From: Chinchilla lanigera
Lineage: Eukaryota > Chordata > Mammalia > Rodentia > Chinchillidae
DNA: 64,000 nucleotides
Direction of reading: 5' to 3'
Assembly (NCBI RefSeq): GCF_000276665.1
Contig: NW_004955447.1
Location: 9,801,424 to 9,865,423 of the forward strand
The first letter of the stretch is position 1, and each line of letters begins with the position of its first letter. Of the stretch, positions 35,156-46,554 are shown piece after piece. The position numbers and the translations under genes were made by a program. Below the pieces are notes generated by a model. The model was not told where the DNA came from. It was given only the letters and a program-made list of their open reading frames with translations, and searched no databases.

Positions 35156-37849
35156 GAAAACCCAGATTAGAGAGACGAAGAAAGACACAAAGAGTCAGAG
35201 AATATCTTTGTGAGGCTGTCAGGGGACTTCTGCTGGAATGGAGTCTCTGACTGACTTACACTCCCAGTTTTACTGAGAAACAAACCGAAGCGTTGTGTTC
35301 TGGTGAACATGGGTGCATATTTTAGATTAGAAAGGCATGACGACAATTATGCCGAACTGGTGACTTTATCAAATTGTTCCCAGGATGTTCCTCCATGTTT
35401 CACCAGCAAGGCTCACCTCTGCCCAAGCTTGGCAGAACGCCTCAAGTTCAAGATGTTCCAGCTCCTCAGGGTCAGCAGTTTTCTGTGCCCTGAGTCAACT
35501 CCAGCAGATGTGAACCCTCTGGGTGATGCCATGAATTCCACAAACTCTCACCACCACTAAAATAGATAGTGGAACCTTTTCCTTTTCAATCAGTTTTAAC
35601 AAGGAGCCTATCTATTGGCACACTTTGGCCTCCTTTTGAAAATTTCATGGAATTATACCATTTGTCATTAAACAGATTCATCACTCACACTGTTACAACC
35701 TTATTCAGGTGGTGCTTTCCTGTAAAAACTTACATCATTTCCCACATTTCACACATCTTTCTCATCTCCTTTGAAATGAGGGATTCCTCTGCCCTTTTCT
35801 CCTCCTCTTCTGCAAATGAGATCTCCTCCACAACCTCACATCTTGCTAGTGGGAGATGATCACCCACAATCTCACGTCGAGGGGGAGGTGAGGAGCCATG
35901 ACTCATTTGTGATCACAGGACTTTTAGCATCATGTACTACTCTTATTACAACACATCACTCCTGCATCAAGGTAGAATTTGTTAGGAGTGTTTGCTCATC
36001 TTGTGGAGCACTCACAGAGCAAGTTACTCGCAGTCCTCAGTTTTACTGTGTACATCTCTTATATTTCCAATTTTCATTCCCTATTCATTGTGTAAGCATT
36101 TATCTTTGATAATCAAGACCAATCATCCCATTTTTGCCCCAGATATGAAGTGGTACAAGAGACTTGAAACGGTCGTGTAAACAGTCTCAGCTCCCAGCAC
36201 TACAGGAATACAGTTGAGTGCTATGATAGAAGTATTCTTCACTTAGGTACGAAAACTTCCAAACCAACAAAATGAATACGGATGGATTGTGACCCCTAGA
36301 TATTGTTAATGGAGCATAAAATATAAAAACGATAGCTGATAGTCTTACTTTCAATCTCTTCCCTTCCTTGTCTTTGAAAGAAACATATGCTCTGATCTAT
36401 AAACTGGCGTTCCAGCCTCACAAGATTGGTGCAATAATGTGTCTTAATAGGTAAATCTCTAAATCCAATGAGAATTAGTTTATGCCTGACTTTTGTCTTG
36501 GTAGTATCAGTTCTATGAGTGGAATCGTTGATACATAAGATATCATCATGTCAAGGCATTTAATATGTCTACTAATATCGTTCCTGGGAATAACAAAAGT
36601 AATACTCAAATCTCCAAATCTAAAACAATTCATGGAGGGAAAGGTTTAGTATAAACAACCCACCACCAAGTAAATGTTCTATCCCTTTCTGGTGAGATGG
36701 TACAATTACCCACCCCCTCAAACACACACACACACTATGGTTCCAATATCAGAGGCTAAGATTTTGCTTTCTGAGGCTTCCACTGCTAGGGAATTGGATG
36801 TCTGGAATAGCCAGATCATGCTAAGGGAAAGGCATGCTGATCCAATGCCAAATCTCCCCTTTAAAGTAAAAAAAATACTAAACTGTGTTATGTATATATA
36901 CCAACTCCACAACAGGAATCTAAATATTATGCACTGCATACATGTACAAATAAATGTATATTCTCTTCTAAATCATACTTTTAAGTGGATGCCTCTGTTT
37001 GGAAGAGCTGAGTTTCTAATTTCATAGTATAGTTGCAAAAAGGGCTGAGAAAACACCTGTCATCTTTTCTGAGAAGAAAAGATTTAGAAGGAAAAAAATT
37101 TACCCAAACATCCAAAGCAGTGTTCAAAGTATAGTGGAAGTCACTAAGTATGAAAAAAAGAAAATGATCCTTGCCATGTATCCACAGACCTTTGATGTTA
37201 AGAGAATTTGCATTCTAATTTAAAATATTGGTGGTTACAAATTAGGTAAGAATATATTATAAACATTTTGCATAAGACAATGGCAAATAAACTGCAGTGA
37301 AGCCTAAATTGCTTGATATGGGCTACTCTGTCAAAGGAAATTCTCAAAGTCCACAGGACAGAACCACTCACTTCCCAAAGGATTTCTTTGCAGTATACTA
37401 CGTGATGACTTCACCGTTAAGCAGTAACTTTATAACCCTTTGCCCACGTTTTGGTGGCGGGAACTTAAAGCATAGCATAATTTGAAGTCAGACGGTGTTA
37501 TCTGCCAGAGGCTTTCAAAGTATAGCCAAACATTAAGCTATTTCAAACAAATGAAGACAGGATTGATGCTAAGTGAATAAAAGTGAACAATCACAGCAAA
37601 ATCAGGAACAAGCACTGCACCAACTGTATGAACTTCACTTCTATTTGACTTAATAATTGTTTAACTCTAGAATGGTTCAAAGGTGATGCACATTCATTAG
37701 GACTCATTGTCCAGATTTTAACTTTGATCTTCCCCAGGCTCAGTCTGAGTGAGGTTCCCTGCAGTCCAGGCAGGAATCTCAGCTCCCAGCCAGCGAGGTG
37801 ACCGATGCTGCCCTGCATTGCTAAGCTATGGTGTGTGGTAAAGTTGCAC
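35156..37849. other. Unique non-coding sequence, 2.7 kb
   Basis: No firm repeat apart from a short (AC)n at 36721-36735. ORFs of 85-117 codons occur (35303-35560, 35569-35859, 35816-36109, 36674-37027). They overlap each other in different frames and show no recognisable domain. Confidence 0.4.
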
Positions 37850-37936
37850 ATATCAAATACATTTTCAAATTAGAATAGTTTCAATTTTCAGTGCATTTCA
37901 TTGGAGCGTAACTTGCGTTGAGGAGCATCTGCCTGT
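37850..37936 (+). mobile_element. Tigger/MER2-like DNA transposon terminus
   Basis: 'cagtgcatttcattggagc' followed by 'gtaacttgcgttgaggagcat' and 'ctg' resembles the closing sequence of an old Tigger-derived MITE ('...acgtaac...gtaa...cgaggagcatctg'). It is a fragment only. Confidence 0.45.
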
Positions 37937-37950
37937 AAGAAACAGCATTT

Positions 37951-38070
37951 TCACTGGATATGGTTGCACACGTGCTCACTCCCAGCACTCTGGAAGCTGA
38001 TTGCAAGTTTGAGCCCTGTCTGGGCAACGTAGTAGTGAGGTAGTGATAACTTGCCTCAAAACTTAAAAAG
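37951..38070 (+). mobile_element. B1 SINE, old copy
   Basis: 'ggatatggttgcacacgtgc', 'cccagcactctggaagctg', 'gcaagtttgagccctgtctg' and 'cttgcctcaaaa' follow the B1 order with many substitutions. Confidence 0.8.
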
Positions 38071-38439
38071 AAATTTAATTCTTTTTCAAATAAAATTTTG
38101 GTTCTTTAATGATGGTTCTCATAAAAATATGACAAGAGTGAGTTATGCTCTTCTGTAGTAGCCATCAGGGAGCTTAAGATTTCTCGGTTCTTTTAAGCTC
38201 TAATGCTTCTTATGCTTTGCTTCTGCAGTGGCTAATAGCCAAAAAAGTTAAAAGAAAAATAAAATAAAATGAAAATGACAGACTCATTGATTATCTAGTC
38301 AACAAATTCTAAGTTAACAAATTGTTTCCAGGCTAGGCTGGCAGTCATGTTGCAGAATATTTTCCTGGCTAAAGCTTATGAAAAGGTGCAATATCAGCTT
38401 TCACTTCGTTTTTATTATTTTCTTTTCTCAAGAACACTT

Positions 38440-38600
38440 TTTTAAACCAATCATATTGCTTATAGCTCTGAGTGTTGGTGAATGTGTAGCGCTATGTAAC
38501 TACCACCATGATCAAGATCAGAACACTTCCTTAACTTTAAAGGTAGCCTGGTCCCCATTCTGCTTTGACCTTATCCCAACTATTTCTGTTTTAAAGACAA
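38440..38600 (+). mobile_element. Ancient L1 (L1M-type) 3' fragment
   Basis: 'gtaactaccaccatgatcaag' followed by 'atcagaacacttcc' and 'ccattctgctttgacc' resemble an old L1M 3' UTR ('caaccatcaccacaatc...agaacattttc'). Decayed. Confidence 0.45.
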
Positions 38601-38919
38601 AGCAAACATTGGAATTTGAAACTGGTTTTAGTAATCTGAAAAATAGCTCATATGAGTATTTTAAAATTCTAGATTAAATTTTATCTTGGCTTCTCTGAAA
38701 TTTTCCTGAATGCTCATCATAGCTGACAATAGATTTCAAAAAAATTAATCTCATTCCACATTTGGCTGTACTTCACTCTGTATATCTGGCTGTATATTAT
38801 TTTTAAATCTGTAAGTGAATGTCTCTTCATAGGAAACATTTTTGCTTGAGGGCTCATATTCATATACATTAAACATTACTGAGAATTTTTTGTGGTAGTC
38901 TCAGTATATGATGCTTACA

Positions 38920-38992
38920 AAATTAGAAAAGTTCCTGCCTTCATGGAGATACAGTCTAACTAAATGGAATAAACTTACAATAAACCAAGCCA
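38920..38992 (-). mobile_element. L2 LINE 3' end relic (minus strand)
   Basis: 'gttcctgccttcatggag' and 'acagtctaactaaatgg' are the reverse complement of a typical L2 3' end segment. Confidence 0.55.
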
Positions 38993-39009
38993 AATATCCC
39001 CAATTCTGT

Positions 39010-39084
39010 GAGGTGGGTGTGTTGCTCAGTGATAGAGCACATGCTTAATATGCATTAGTCCCTGGGTTCGCTTTTCAGCATGAA
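39010..39084 (+). mobile_element. ID-type SINE, old copy
   Basis: 'gaggtgggtgtgttgctcag' head, 'cccTgggttcgcttttcagc' B-box region; A-poor tail. Confidence 0.7.
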
Positions 39085-39529
39085 AGACTATTGTGTCACT
39101 ATTGTTATGTGCAATGTTAACATCAGCAAGATGATAACACTGCTTTAATCCTATACAAAACTCATGTAGTTTACATGTGTAAAGTAAATGTGTATAATTA
39201 ATGATACACAAGTTAAGGTAGTTTTTTCATTTAGTGACATAACTCAATATTTCACGGTTTGAAGAATTATATTACCTACATACATACAAAGGAAAAGCTT
39301 CAGAAAGTAGGTCTAAGAGCCTTTTCTTTCATTAAAAATAATGAATACATTCTAGGGCAGCAGAACTCTTCCAAGTATTCTTTATTTTCCCTCCAGTATC
39401 TGTCACTTACTCATCTGTTTGACAGTTGAAAAGATTCTCATATTCTTCTATTATTTCTCATATTATTCTGACACCTAAAAACATTTTTAAAGCTTAGCAT
39501 TTATTGTAAATGTCTTCCTTCTCTGGATC
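39085..39529. other. Unique AT-rich non-coding sequence
   Basis: Nothing recognised. Confidence 0.5.
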
Positions 39530-40080
39530 AAAAAGAAATTAAAATCAATTCTACAGCAAAATATAGCAACGGCCCAACTGCAAGTGTGTGCAAGCTAGGA
39601 GAGAGCCTGGAATGGTCTGCATTTTCTGTTGCTCGATGAAATGGAAATGGACAATAAACTGAATGAAAGAAATATACAAGCAAGGATGGAATGCAGCCAG
39701 AGAGCTGCTAAATGGAAGGTTGTAATTAAACAGGCACCTAGTGGATTAGAGGAAATTAGGCCGCTGCCACGGTGCTTCTGCTGCCAGCACACGATGCGTT
39801 TTAACAAGAAATAGTCAACAGCTAAGGGAGAGGACTGTAATTATGTGTCTTTAATTTTATTTCACAGGGTATGATTGCAGACAAGATAGAATCAACAAAA
39901 AGGAAGAAATTGCCTAATATCAGTGCTTGCAAGTTTGAGAATTAAATCGACATGGGAAAATCAAGATGGAGTGCATATTTATTTTAATTCTGGTCATGTG
40001 GCATTCAGTCAAAGCCTCCCAGATAGGAATCAAAAGGTAAATATGTGAGGAATTTCATTGCCAGCATCCTGCATGAGAAA
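39530..40080. promoter_or_regulatory. Candidate conserved non-coding element (enhancer-like)
   Basis: A repeat-free block with balanced composition and clustered homeodomain-type sites: TAATTA at 39723-39728, GGATTA (OTX/PITX-type core) at 39743-39748, 'gaaattaggccgctgcc' just after, and 'gtaattatgtgtctttaatt' around 39838-39857. A 61-codon open stretch overlaps it but has no coding signature I recognise. This is inference from motif density only. Confidence 0.4.
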
Positions 40081-41625
40081 CATCTGGCATTCTAATCCTA
40101 AAATAATATATAGAGAGAGCAAACACCTCAAGCTGAATAAATAAATTCCCAGCATTTTAGGCTAAAACATCTACATTTGGAAATAACCTCGTTTCTTTAG
40201 GTACTTTGAGGGACAGCGTTTGGGAAGTATAAAACTCCAAGGACATTTGTCAGAAGACTTGTCCACTTACTCCCTTTCCTGTTCACCTTGCCCTCCTTGT
40301 GACCAGCCTCCCTTTCTAGTGTGTTTATAGCTGTCCCTTGCTTACTATTTACCATGGGTTTTCTAATTCTGTTCCCCACAGTATTCACCCAAGTGGCCCC
40401 CATTCACTAGTCTGTGTCCCAGAGGCAAATCTGACCACTTACACTCCAACAGCTCACTGACTAATGTCTTTTCATGCTAGTCATTCTAAAGAACATCTGC
40501 AGACTTATATCAAGTGATAGCCCAATTGCACCTCGGGTAGTCAAATCATGGTCCTCAGGAGGTTGGAAAAACAAATTTGTTCAATCAAAACCTTACTTCG
40601 TGTAATGTCTAGATGCCCAGTCTCAGATCATGGCCAGGTATCTGGTCCACGTTACCGCTTTTTTCCCTTTTTCCGGATTGTATCATAGATCTGCCTACTT
40701 CCTTTTCCCCCACCACCCCCAGTTATAAGACTAAGTCCTACCCATTGGTCATGGTGACTCAAGGCTGCTTAAAAACAGATAGGACAATTTACTCCATCTC
40801 TATCAAATGGCCTCTGACTTCTAAGACTCTTAAGCACTGTTAGGCAAGAACAGCTATTAGATAAAGACTTCAGCTGCTTGTCAAATTCTTTACAATTAAA
40901 ACAGTGAAAAGTCTTGCAAATATATAAAATCAAGATGTACATCTGTCAGGCATAAAGGAAGACTATTGAGAAATAATTGTTATTCCAAAGAGTTTAGATA
41001 TGTGACCTCTTTGGAGAAACCTACATACAGTTGAGTGGAAGCCATTGAATGACTGGTATCCAAAAAGAAAAAATATTTTCTGTAGGAGATAAAGTCACCT
41101 TTATTATCATTCAATAGCCCAAGTTCCTACTGGACTTCAAAATTGTATAATTTTAGATTCACTAAGTACTTTCATTTTAAAAATGATGAAACTGATATTC
41201 TGCAATACAAAGCATTTTATACAGTAAACGTTTGTCTTCGAATTTTCAGTGTAACATAATTACTTGACAGCAATGAAAACCAAGAGTCCTCCCCCCAACA
41301 CTGGTGTATCCAAGGAAATGAAAGTTATTTTGGGACACATAATTTTCATCATTTGAAAGGAAAATAGTTTTGTTAAAACTATTTTTATAAGTATATAATG
41401 TACAGCAAATTATTAACAAAGAATATTTCTAAAGAACAAAATGAATGAAAATGTTGCATAAAGAGCTAGAATACCCCAGTCATGCTACCTTCTAGATTTT
41501 CCATATATAAAGTTCCTTTATTAAAATCTCCATAAAATCATTTCCAGCATTTATTCCATGAAGCAAGAACAGGTTCATCACTATTTTTGAGCCTTCCATA
41601 GATGCCAGATGTGATGATGTACACT
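40081..41625. other. Unique non-coding sequence
   Basis: No firm repeat. 41175-41215 ('cattttaaaaatgatgaaac') may be a reversed MIR core. Confidence 0.45.
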
Positions 41626-41796
41626 TGTTTTAGCTGCTTTTCTCTTGCTGCTAAGACAAAATACCTAACACACGAAGTTAAAGGGGAAAAGGCTGAATCA
41701 GTTCCAGCTCATACACTCTAATCCAGCCACCTCTGAAGAAGTCCCAACTATGACTGCATGAGGCTTTGGGGGGACATCTAAATGCAAACCATGACA
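41626..41796 (-). mobile_element. Internally deleted ERVL-MaLR-type LTR (minus strand)
   Basis: Both ends match the neighbouring LTRs ('tgttttagctgcttttctc' and 'gacatctaaatgcaaacc' + 'atgaca'). Only about 171 bp remain against about 350-460 bp in the others, so the middle, including the promoter region, is deleted. Confidence 0.8.
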
Positions 41797-41914
41797 GCTC
41801 TTAAACCCACCAAGATACTCTAATCCCTGTTCCTTGTGCAATTTTGATCACCCAGTTAAACTCAGTACTGCCACCAGCTGCTCCAGATCTCTTGTTTTAT
41901 CCTAAAATTTTAAT

Positions 41915-42102
41915 TTTTACTATGTGCTTAGCAGTAATATCAGAGCTTTATATACACTAACAGAGTTAATACTGACATGAACTCTACAGATTAAGTACAT
42001 TTTACTTCTGTTTTACAGCTAAGATAAATGAAGCTCTGAGAGGATGGTCACGAGTGCAGTCAGGATTTGAACCGTGTAATCTTGGCTTACAACGGCCATG
42101 TT
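41915..42102 (-). mobile_element. MIR SINE (minus strand)
   Basis: In reverse order of the consensus: 'tactatgtgcttagcag', 'acagagttaatactgac', 'attttacttctgttttacag', 'aaatgaagctctgagagg' and 'gtcaggatttgaaccgtg'. Almost the complete element is present. Confidence 0.85.
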
Positions 42103-42308
42103 CTTACTGGACTGGGTGGCCATCATTTTCTTCCTCGAGATACAGCTTTCCTAATGTGGTTGGTATGAATTTTCTAAAAGAATCCCTGGTATATTGGAAG
42201 ATAAGTACTGTAGAATAAAATGTATAAAGATTAAAAATTAAATGGCAGCCACAGTCATTTCTACATTGTTAGTACTCTGTCACAAAGAATTTCTTAAGCA
42301 CTTTCCTT

Positions 42309-42357
42309 TTTTTGTTCTTTCTTTGTCATATTTTTTCTTTCTTTGTCATATTTTTGT
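42309..42357. repeat. Short tandem duplication (unit about 20 bp)
   Basis: 'tctttctttgtcatattttt' appears twice in direct succession within a T-rich stretch. Confidence 0.85.
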
Positions 42358-42439
42358 TCCCCTTTCAGAGCCATCCATTCCCATATCCTGTCTCTCCTTG
42401 AATATTCAGTACAACCCAACTTCCTCCTCACTGAATGAC

Positions 42440-42700
42440 TGATAGACAAGATGATTAAAATTTTTTAACAAATACATGAAAGTACCAAAGTTGTACATAT
42501 CTATGGGGTAAAAGTAATGTTCCAATGCATATAAATTTGAGTGATGTTTAGATCAGGTTAGATATTATCTACTCAAATATTTATCATGTTTTATAGAGAA
42601 AATATTTAAAACTTTTCTTCTACATTTTGAAATACTTAGTATAATATCATTATCTGTAGTCACATGGTTGTACAGTCACATACCCCTGTTTGTTTTCTAT
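42440..42700 (+). mobile_element. Ancient L1 (L1M-type) 3' UTR
   Basis: 'gttgtacatatctatggggt', 'gatcaggttagatattatc', 'caaatatttatcatg', 'tgaaatacttagtataatat' and 'ctgtagtcacatggttgt' follow the order of the old L1M 3' UTR shared by placental mammals. Confidence 0.75.
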
Positions 42701-42704
42701 AAAG

Positions 42705-44752
42705 AATACACAGCATGGACCCAGATGTCAGGGTAGAGACTGGTGGCAAAGTACAGCCCTTGCAGAACCTGAAGAGGAGACACCTGGAAGCCAACAACTT
42801 GGTAAAGAGAGGAAAGAGGTGGATCCCCAGGAACTGGGAAGAAGCTGACTGGAAGGCTGGAAGTGACAGAGAGGCTGGAGAGAAAGAGCACAGTGTGGGG
42901 AACAGAACAAGGCACTATGAAAAGGGTCACCCAGAACCCGGGGAGTGGAGCCTGTCTCCATTGATGCAGCAGATGCCTGCAGAGTGACAGCAGCTCCCAG
43001 GAGAGACAGTGGACTGGGCCAGCAGCTGTGGCCTCAAGAGAAGCCCATGCCTGCTAAAGATGACAAGACCCCAGGGGCGTTTTACTCTGAAAGTGATTCC
43101 CTCTACACGGCAGGCTGGAGTGAGCAGGAGGTCCAGGGCAACCTCTACTATATTTGAGAGGGTTTCATAGGGAGCCATTTTATGAAGAGGTCATTTGATT
43201 GGGAATGAGCCATAGAGCAAGTGTAGAGCAGCTACACTTCAGGGTTTCTGGTGTTACTCTTCCACAGTGATGGGGTGGGAGGCTGCCGCAGAAGACAGTC
43301 ACAGAGTGAGTCCAGGCTGGACATAGACCCTATGAAGAGTTTAAGTTTGGACAGATGGGAATGCAGTGGCGGAACCCTCCATGGTGAGAAGCCAGTCCAG
43401 GTGTGTGTGGCTTCCAGAGAGGTCTGTGGGTGCTACCATTAAGGCCAGCAGAGAACTTGACCACCCTCCTCCCTTGCTGCCTACATGCAGCACAAAGCCC
43501 AGTGACCTATTTGCTTTCCCCATCTGCCAGGGTGAGCAAAGATACACTTGACTAGGTCCTTGCACAGCCCAGGATATAGGGATAGAAAGGCCTCTGGAGC
43601 AGTGGGAGCAACTCACGAAACCACAGGTCAAAAGGGTAGGTAGAGAAAACCATGACTTGCAGTCACAGAAGACCATACAAAGTAGGAGGTGCTGGAGTGA
43701 CTGCAGCCATAGGGTGGACATCACTGACTGACAGTGTCCCATTGGAAAGGCCGGCAGGATCCAGCATTCACACAGGAAATGTGAGTGTGGAAACCAAACA
43801 GGTCTTAGTAGTGATTCAGTAACTTTCCCCACCCCTTAGAAAGAAACCACCCATTCCAAGATGAGTGGAATTAGAGGGCATTCATTTCTGCTTTTTTATT
43901 GGTTTTTTGGGGTTTTTCTTTCATTTCTCTTTTAATGTTTTTTCTAATTTTTTCTTTATTTTGTTCTTTTTTTCTTCTTTTTCTTGTTTGTCCTTTCCTG
44001 GTATTTTTATCTACTTCTACAAATTTCCTTTTACTCCTCATTTCAAATTTCTCTCATCTTTCTTCCTAATTTTTAAAATTCTCTCTTAAATCACCCCCTC
44101 TATTTTTACTATTATAGCCATTAAACATTATTAATATTTCCATATTTAGATAACTATGCTATTACTTTTTAGTGACTTTCTATTTTTAGCAGAGGTATAG
44201 TTGTTACACTTAGTGGATATTTACTGTATGTCAATATTTGGTTTGCTTTGTTTATTTATTTACTTTTCTGACCAGAAATTGAACTTACGACTTCTCACTT
44301 GCCAGTGCCTTTGTGTTTGTACTGCAAATATAAATCAGTGGTCTATGGTTAAGAATGACATATTGTTGGTTCTTATTGAATGTTAATATCCAGTTTGCCT
44401 TTGACTCTACTAATGTTGTTGATTTTGTTGCTATTCCCAGGATGGCACAGCTGTTGCTATTAGTTGGTTTTTCTTTGTATGTTAATACCTGGATTGTCTT
44501 TGCATTATTAAAATTACTGCTGTCCATTCCTAGAGAACTGGGTGAGGGGCTAATTACAGTGAACCCTTCATTCTCAAATGTAAAAAGGTAGTTGGATCTT
44601 GATACAGGGACAAAAGCCTATAGTGAGCCAAGCACAGAATGTGTCCCAGAAAAAATGACACAAACGAAAGAGATTTCCATGCTAGCAACAAATGCTTTCC
44701 AATATGATCAACTCACAAACCTCCCCACCCACCCACACACACACCATGGAAG
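42705..44752 (+). mobile_element. L1 LINE 5' region (5' UTR-like, GC-richer)
   Basis: A roughly 2-kb stretch that is clearly GC-richer than its flanks up to 43,860, followed by a polypyrimidine tract (43885-44090) and then T-rich sequence. It runs directly into an L1 ORF1 start. Position, composition and the pyrimidine tract fit an L1 5' UTR. I cannot match it to a named subfamily. Several ORFs (including the window's longest, 163 codons on the minus strand at 43341-43832) fall here and are unsupported. Confidence 0.6.
44240..44318 (-). mobile_element. ID-type SINE fragment (minus strand)
   Basis: 'ccagaaattgaacttacgac' and 'ctcacttgccagtgcctttg' are the reverse complement of the ID B-box half. 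The A-box half is missing. It lies inside the L1 5' region, so it either inserted there or is chance similarity. Confidence 0.45.
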
Positions 44753-45295
44753 ATGAGGGAACAAAATGCCTCCCAAAACTCTCAGCTTCCCTGAACCTGA
44801 TCTATGGGGTATTAATGGAGAGGAAATCAAAAACAGTGCAACTGAATTATTCAGAATGATAAACAAAGTGATAAAAAACCTGACCAATAAAGTGCTGAGT
44901 AAGCCCATAGAAGAGATAACTAAACAGATACTAGAATTTATAAACAAAACAGAGAATTTACAGAAGACATTAATAAAAAGCTAGCTGAATTAAATAAAAT
45001 AATACAAAACAAGTATGACAAGTTTATCAAAGAACTGGAATCCATGAATAGTTAGCAAACAGAAATTCAGGAGATTACAAAATCAGTTGAAAGCATGAGC
45101 AAAAGGAAAGATCAATGTTATGACAGAGTGTTAGATCTGAAAGAGTTGATGCCACTGACAATATACTACTTAGAGGTACTTTAAAGACAAGAAAACATTA
45201 AAAATAGATTCAAAAGAAGACTAATCTAAGATTAATTGGAATTAGTGAAAAAATCAGAAGAAAGAACAAATACTTGTAAACACTAACAAAAAGAA
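44753..45295 (+). pseudogene. L1 ORF1 remnant, N-terminal and coiled-coil part
   Basis: From the ATG at 44766 the frame reads 'MPPKTLSFPEPDLWGINGEE' and continues with heptad-like, Ile/Leu/Lys/Asn-rich sequence. It stops at 44984; the coiled coil carries on in another frame ('LAELNKIIQNKYDKFIKELE'), so a frameshift breaks it, and further stops follow. ORF1 is the L1 RNA-binding trimer protein; the RRM and C-terminal domains are absent. The element is 3'-truncated near 45295 with no ORF2. Confidence 0.75.
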
Positions 45296-45507
45296 TGTCT
45301 AGGGTTTTTGTTGCTGTTTCTTCTCCACATTACCCTGGACTTTAAACTTCATAACCAAAAGCTATTATTCTGAGTTTAATTTTGAAAAAGTCAGTCATCC
45401 TTGATCAATCCTACTTTTCCCTCTAAAATGAGGGTGTGAACTTGGCTAGTTTGGTTGGGAATTTTTTCCTATTGCATGTATTTTACAAATGAAATATCTT
45501 TGAAATT
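45296..45507. other. Unique sequence between L1 remnant and ID insertion
   Basis: Nothing recognised. Confidence 0.5.
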
Positions 45508-45719
45508 AAAATACATTATTCTAAAACCAAAAAAAAACAAAACAAAAACAAACAAACAAAAAAAAACAAAAAAAAAAGGGGCTGGGGATTTAGCTCAGTG
45601 GCAAAAGCGCCTGCCTGGCAAGCGCAAGGTCGTGAGTTCGGTTCCCGGTACCGGAGAAAAACCAAAAAAATAAAATAAAATAAAATAAAATAAAATAAAA
45701 TAAAATACATTATTCTAAA
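45508..45719 (+). mobile_element. Young ID-type SINE with 18-bp target duplication and an A-rich leader
   Basis: Identical 18-bp copies of 'aaaatacattattctaaa' lie at 45508-45525 and 45702-45719. The ID body is at 45580-45655 with A box 'tagctcagtgg' and B box 'gagttcggttcc', and its tail is a (TAAAA)n repeat (45670-45706). Unusually, 54 bases of (CAAA)n-type A-rich sequence stand between the left duplication and the SINE head. Confidence 0.93.
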
Positions 45720-46123
45720 GTTACAAAGTTTTATTTATTTGTATAAAGTGTTCACATCTGACATTCACTTTTAGGCACTAAAATATAGTAAAAGCATGTA
45801 TTGGGGAACTCAAACAGTAGAAACTGCATTCTGCTTTTTGTTATTGACTCTACAGGATATGTAGGTCAACTGATATGTGCTGAACTCAGGGGTATTAGAA
45901 TAATAATTAAAAATTAAAAGAAAATAACATCAAACCTATATAAATTATTTTAGTGTAACAGAAAACAATTGTTGATTATTATTTGTTAGGTAATAATCAT
46001 TTTAAGTCATTTAATCTTCTATAATTATTTAAGATTTCTTTCACTTTTTGAATTAGTAATTCACAAACAGATGAAAACTATAGACTCTTTTTGGAGTCAA
46101 AGGCATATTCAACAAAAATCTTG
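45720..46123. other. Unique AT-rich non-coding sequence
   Basis: Nothing recognised. Confidence 0.5.
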
Positions 46124-46255
46124 GTATGCCAGTCCTGTGGCATCTACCTGTGATCCCAGCTACCTAGGAGGCTGAGGCAGGAGGATTCTTTGAGGCTAGG
46201 GATTCCAAGACCAGCCTGAGCAACAGAGTGAGAGCCCATCTCAAAATAAAAGTAA
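46124..46255 (+). mobile_element. B1 SINE without internal duplication
   Basis: 'tgtgatcccagctacctagg', 'aggctgaggcaggaggattc', 'ccaagaccagcctgagcaac' and 'agagcccatctcaaaa' give the standard B1 order with a single central unit. Confidence 0.9.
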
Positions 46256-46450
46256 ACACATAAACACAACACAAACAAAAACAAGAAAAAGCTTGTACAA
46301 AGTTAACAAGAAGTAGAAGCCTAAAGGAGGGAGGGTGTCTACCAATTGCTAGACTGAAATAACAAAATGCTGTGCTTAAATTATTTTTAAATGTATGTTT
46401 TGCATAGCTTATTAATTCTATTTTTAACAGTGTTAAAGCACAAATTTAGA

Positions 46451-46521
46451 AGCCAGGGATATAGCTCAGTGGCACAGTGCCTGCCTGGCAAGTGCAAGGT
46501 TGTGAGATTTATTCCCTGTAC

Positions 46522-46552
<31 letters not shown>
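46451..46552 (+). mobile_element. ID-type SINE with long poly(A) tail
   Basis: 'gccagggatatagctcagtgg' head, 'ctgcctggcaagtgcaaggt', and a nearly pure A tail of about 30 bases at 46522-46551. The homogeneous tail suggests a fairly recent insertion, though the B box has mutated to 'gagatttattcc'. Confidence 0.9.

Positions 46553-46554
<2 letters not shown>

Noticed and set aside
35303..36180. Series of plus-strand ORFs suggesting a gene
   Set aside because: They overlap in different frames, and no consistent splice sites or domain could be seen.
43341..43832. Longest ORF in the window, 163 codons, minus strand
   Set aside because: Lies antisense in the L1 5' region, Cys/Ser/Leu-rich without recognisable domain, and overlaps other ORFs.
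45580..45655. tRNA gene (A and B boxes present)
   Set aside because: The sequence is an ID SINE with poly(A)-type tail and target duplication; it lacks a proper acceptor stem and is one of many copies. The same holds for the ID copies at 5967 and 46451.
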